Positions 63,493 to 64,000 of a stretch of DNA of 64,000 nucleotides are shown in pieces (within the stretch, counting starts at the first letter, position 1; every line of letters begins with the position of its first letter). The translations under genes and the position numbers were made by a program. The notes below the pieces were generated by a model, which saw only the letters and a program-made list of their open reading frames with translations, was not told where the DNA came from and made no database searches. The stretch is from Pedobacter sp. MR2016-24 (lineage in GTDB: Bacteria; Bacteroidota; Bacteroidia; Sphingobacteriales; Sphingobacteriaceae), in assembly GCF_026239655.1 (NCBI RefSeq), contig NZ_JAPIVO010000004.1:558001-622000 (forward strand). Reading direction: 5' to 3'.

Positions 63493-64000
63493 ATGAACTA
63501 CGAGCAGATAGCATTTACGGAAGCGGTGAAGAAATTACAAGAGTTATATGGGAGCCGTATGGCTTACGAGAGGATGGAAAAAGGTTACGGTGAAGAAGGC
63601 TTTACTGCAGCCGAAGTGGATTTCATTAACAATAGGGATAGCTTCTATATGGCCAGTATCAGTCAATCGGGTTATCCTTATATACAGCATCGCGGAGGGC
63701 CAAAAGGTTTTGTTAAAGTGCTGGATGACTGCACAATCGGGCTGGTCGATTTCAGTGGTAATAAACAGTATATCTCTGCAGGCAATGCGGCCGACAATTC
63801 TAAAGTGTCGTTGATCATGATGGACTATCCGCAAAGAGCCCGGCTGAAGTTGTTCGCAGATATAAAAATCGTCGGAATCTCGGAAAATCCTGATCTTTTT
63901 CAACTGATGGACCCTGAGGAGTACCAACACAAGGCGGAAAGAATGTTAATTTTTTCGGTAAAAGGTTACAGTTGGAATTGCCCGCAACATATCACCCCGA
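63493..64000 (+). CDS. Pyridoxamine-5'-phosphate-oxidase-family protein, 3' end outside window
   Basis: The frame from ATG 63493 stays open to the end of the window, giving at least 169 residues. It shows the split-barrel flavin-binding family: GEEGFTAAEVDFINNRDSFY, ASISQSGYPYIQHRGGPKGF, LVDFSGNKQYISAGNAADNS, then LIMMDYPQRARLKLFADIKI. Relatives are annotated as pyridoxamine 5'-phosphate oxidase-related flavoproteins of unknown substrate, often reducing small molecules. It begins 21 bases after the broken DUF1348 frame and was probably co-transcribed with it. Confidence 0.85.
   Translation, partial: MNYEQIAFTEAVKKLQELYGSRMAYERMEKGYGEEGFTAAEVDFINNRDSFYMASISQSGYPYIQHRGGPKGFVKVLDDCTIGLVDFSGNKQYISAGNAADNSKVSLIMMDYPQRARLKLFADIKIVGISENPDLFQLMDPEEYQHKAERMLIFSVKGYSWNCPQHITP

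Noticed and set aside
63544..63930. 128-codon minus-strand frame at the window end
   Set aside because: Lies antisense within the pyridoxamine-phosphate-oxidase-like gene, whose family motifs are clear.
1..64000. CRISPR arrays
   Set aside because: No series of short, evenly spaced identical repeats was found; the only dense repeats are the in-frame kelch and fibre repeats.
1..64000. tRNA or rRNA genes
   Set aside because: No cloverleaf with the conserved GTTCRA arm and no rRNA-like sequence was noticed in the intergenic stretches; a dedicated scan would be needed to be certain.

Overview
The window looks like a chromosomal segment from a Bacteroidetes bacterium close to Pedobacter (Sphingobacteriaceae). 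The evidence is a SusC/SusD pair with its glycoside hydrolases, the Bacteroidetes promoter type (TTG, about 20 bases, TAnnTTTG), A-rich rather than Shine-Dalgarno leaders, and the style of the proteins (GH92, GH32 with an added N-terminal domain, kelch lipoprotein, DUF1801, DUF1348). All assignments come from reading sequence; no database search was run.

Layout. (1) 1-15.2 kb is a carbohydrate region: the 3' part of a GH92 mannosidase gene, an EcsC-like gene, a membrane sensor fused to a transposase-type zinc ribbon, then a polysaccharide utilisation locus with its own promoter: susC, susD, a GH2 enzyme with a malectin-like tail, a secreted beta-helix protein (probable lyase) and a GH88 unsaturated glucuronyl hydrolase. 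Lyase-like plus GH88 points to a uronic-acid polysaccharide. (2) 15.2-21.5 kb holds ordinary genes: MgtC, a seven-repeat kelch lipoprotein, two unknowns, a secreted PPC-domain protein, DUF1801 and GH32 fructanase.

(3) 21.5-54.5 kb is the accessory island and the most interesting part. It opens with two leftward regulators, one a CI/LexA-type S24 repressor. Beside it lie an overlapping palindromic operator and a good rightward promoter. Five small unknown genes follow, then an N-acetylmuramidase with two membrane-anchored partners (a likely lysis cassette), an Ig-repeat protein, a mosaic 733-residue protein, an AT-rich pair resembling a toxin (907 residues) and its immunity protein (201 residues), two giant proteins without signal peptides (2110 and 1645 residues), a 54-residue gene, two phage-tail-fibre-like proteins sharing a near-identical 51-residue N-terminal module, and a translationally coupled 391-residue protein. 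I see no integrase, terminase, portal, capsid, sheath, tube, baseplate, tape measure or AAA ATPase. My reading (inference) is a damage-inducible, lysis-released protein weapon or adhesin that has borrowed phage control, lysis and receptor-binding parts. A cargo module of a particle encoded elsewhere is the alternative.

(4) 54.5-64 kb returns to chromosomal genes: a secreted PHP-like phosphoesterase, an SDR/AraC pair with a 21-bp-phased direct repeat upstream, a gene-poor decayed stretch, two alpha/beta hydrolases, an MFS transporter, a DUF1348 gene broken by one stop codon, and the 5' part of a pyridoxamine-phosphate-oxidase-like gene running off the end.
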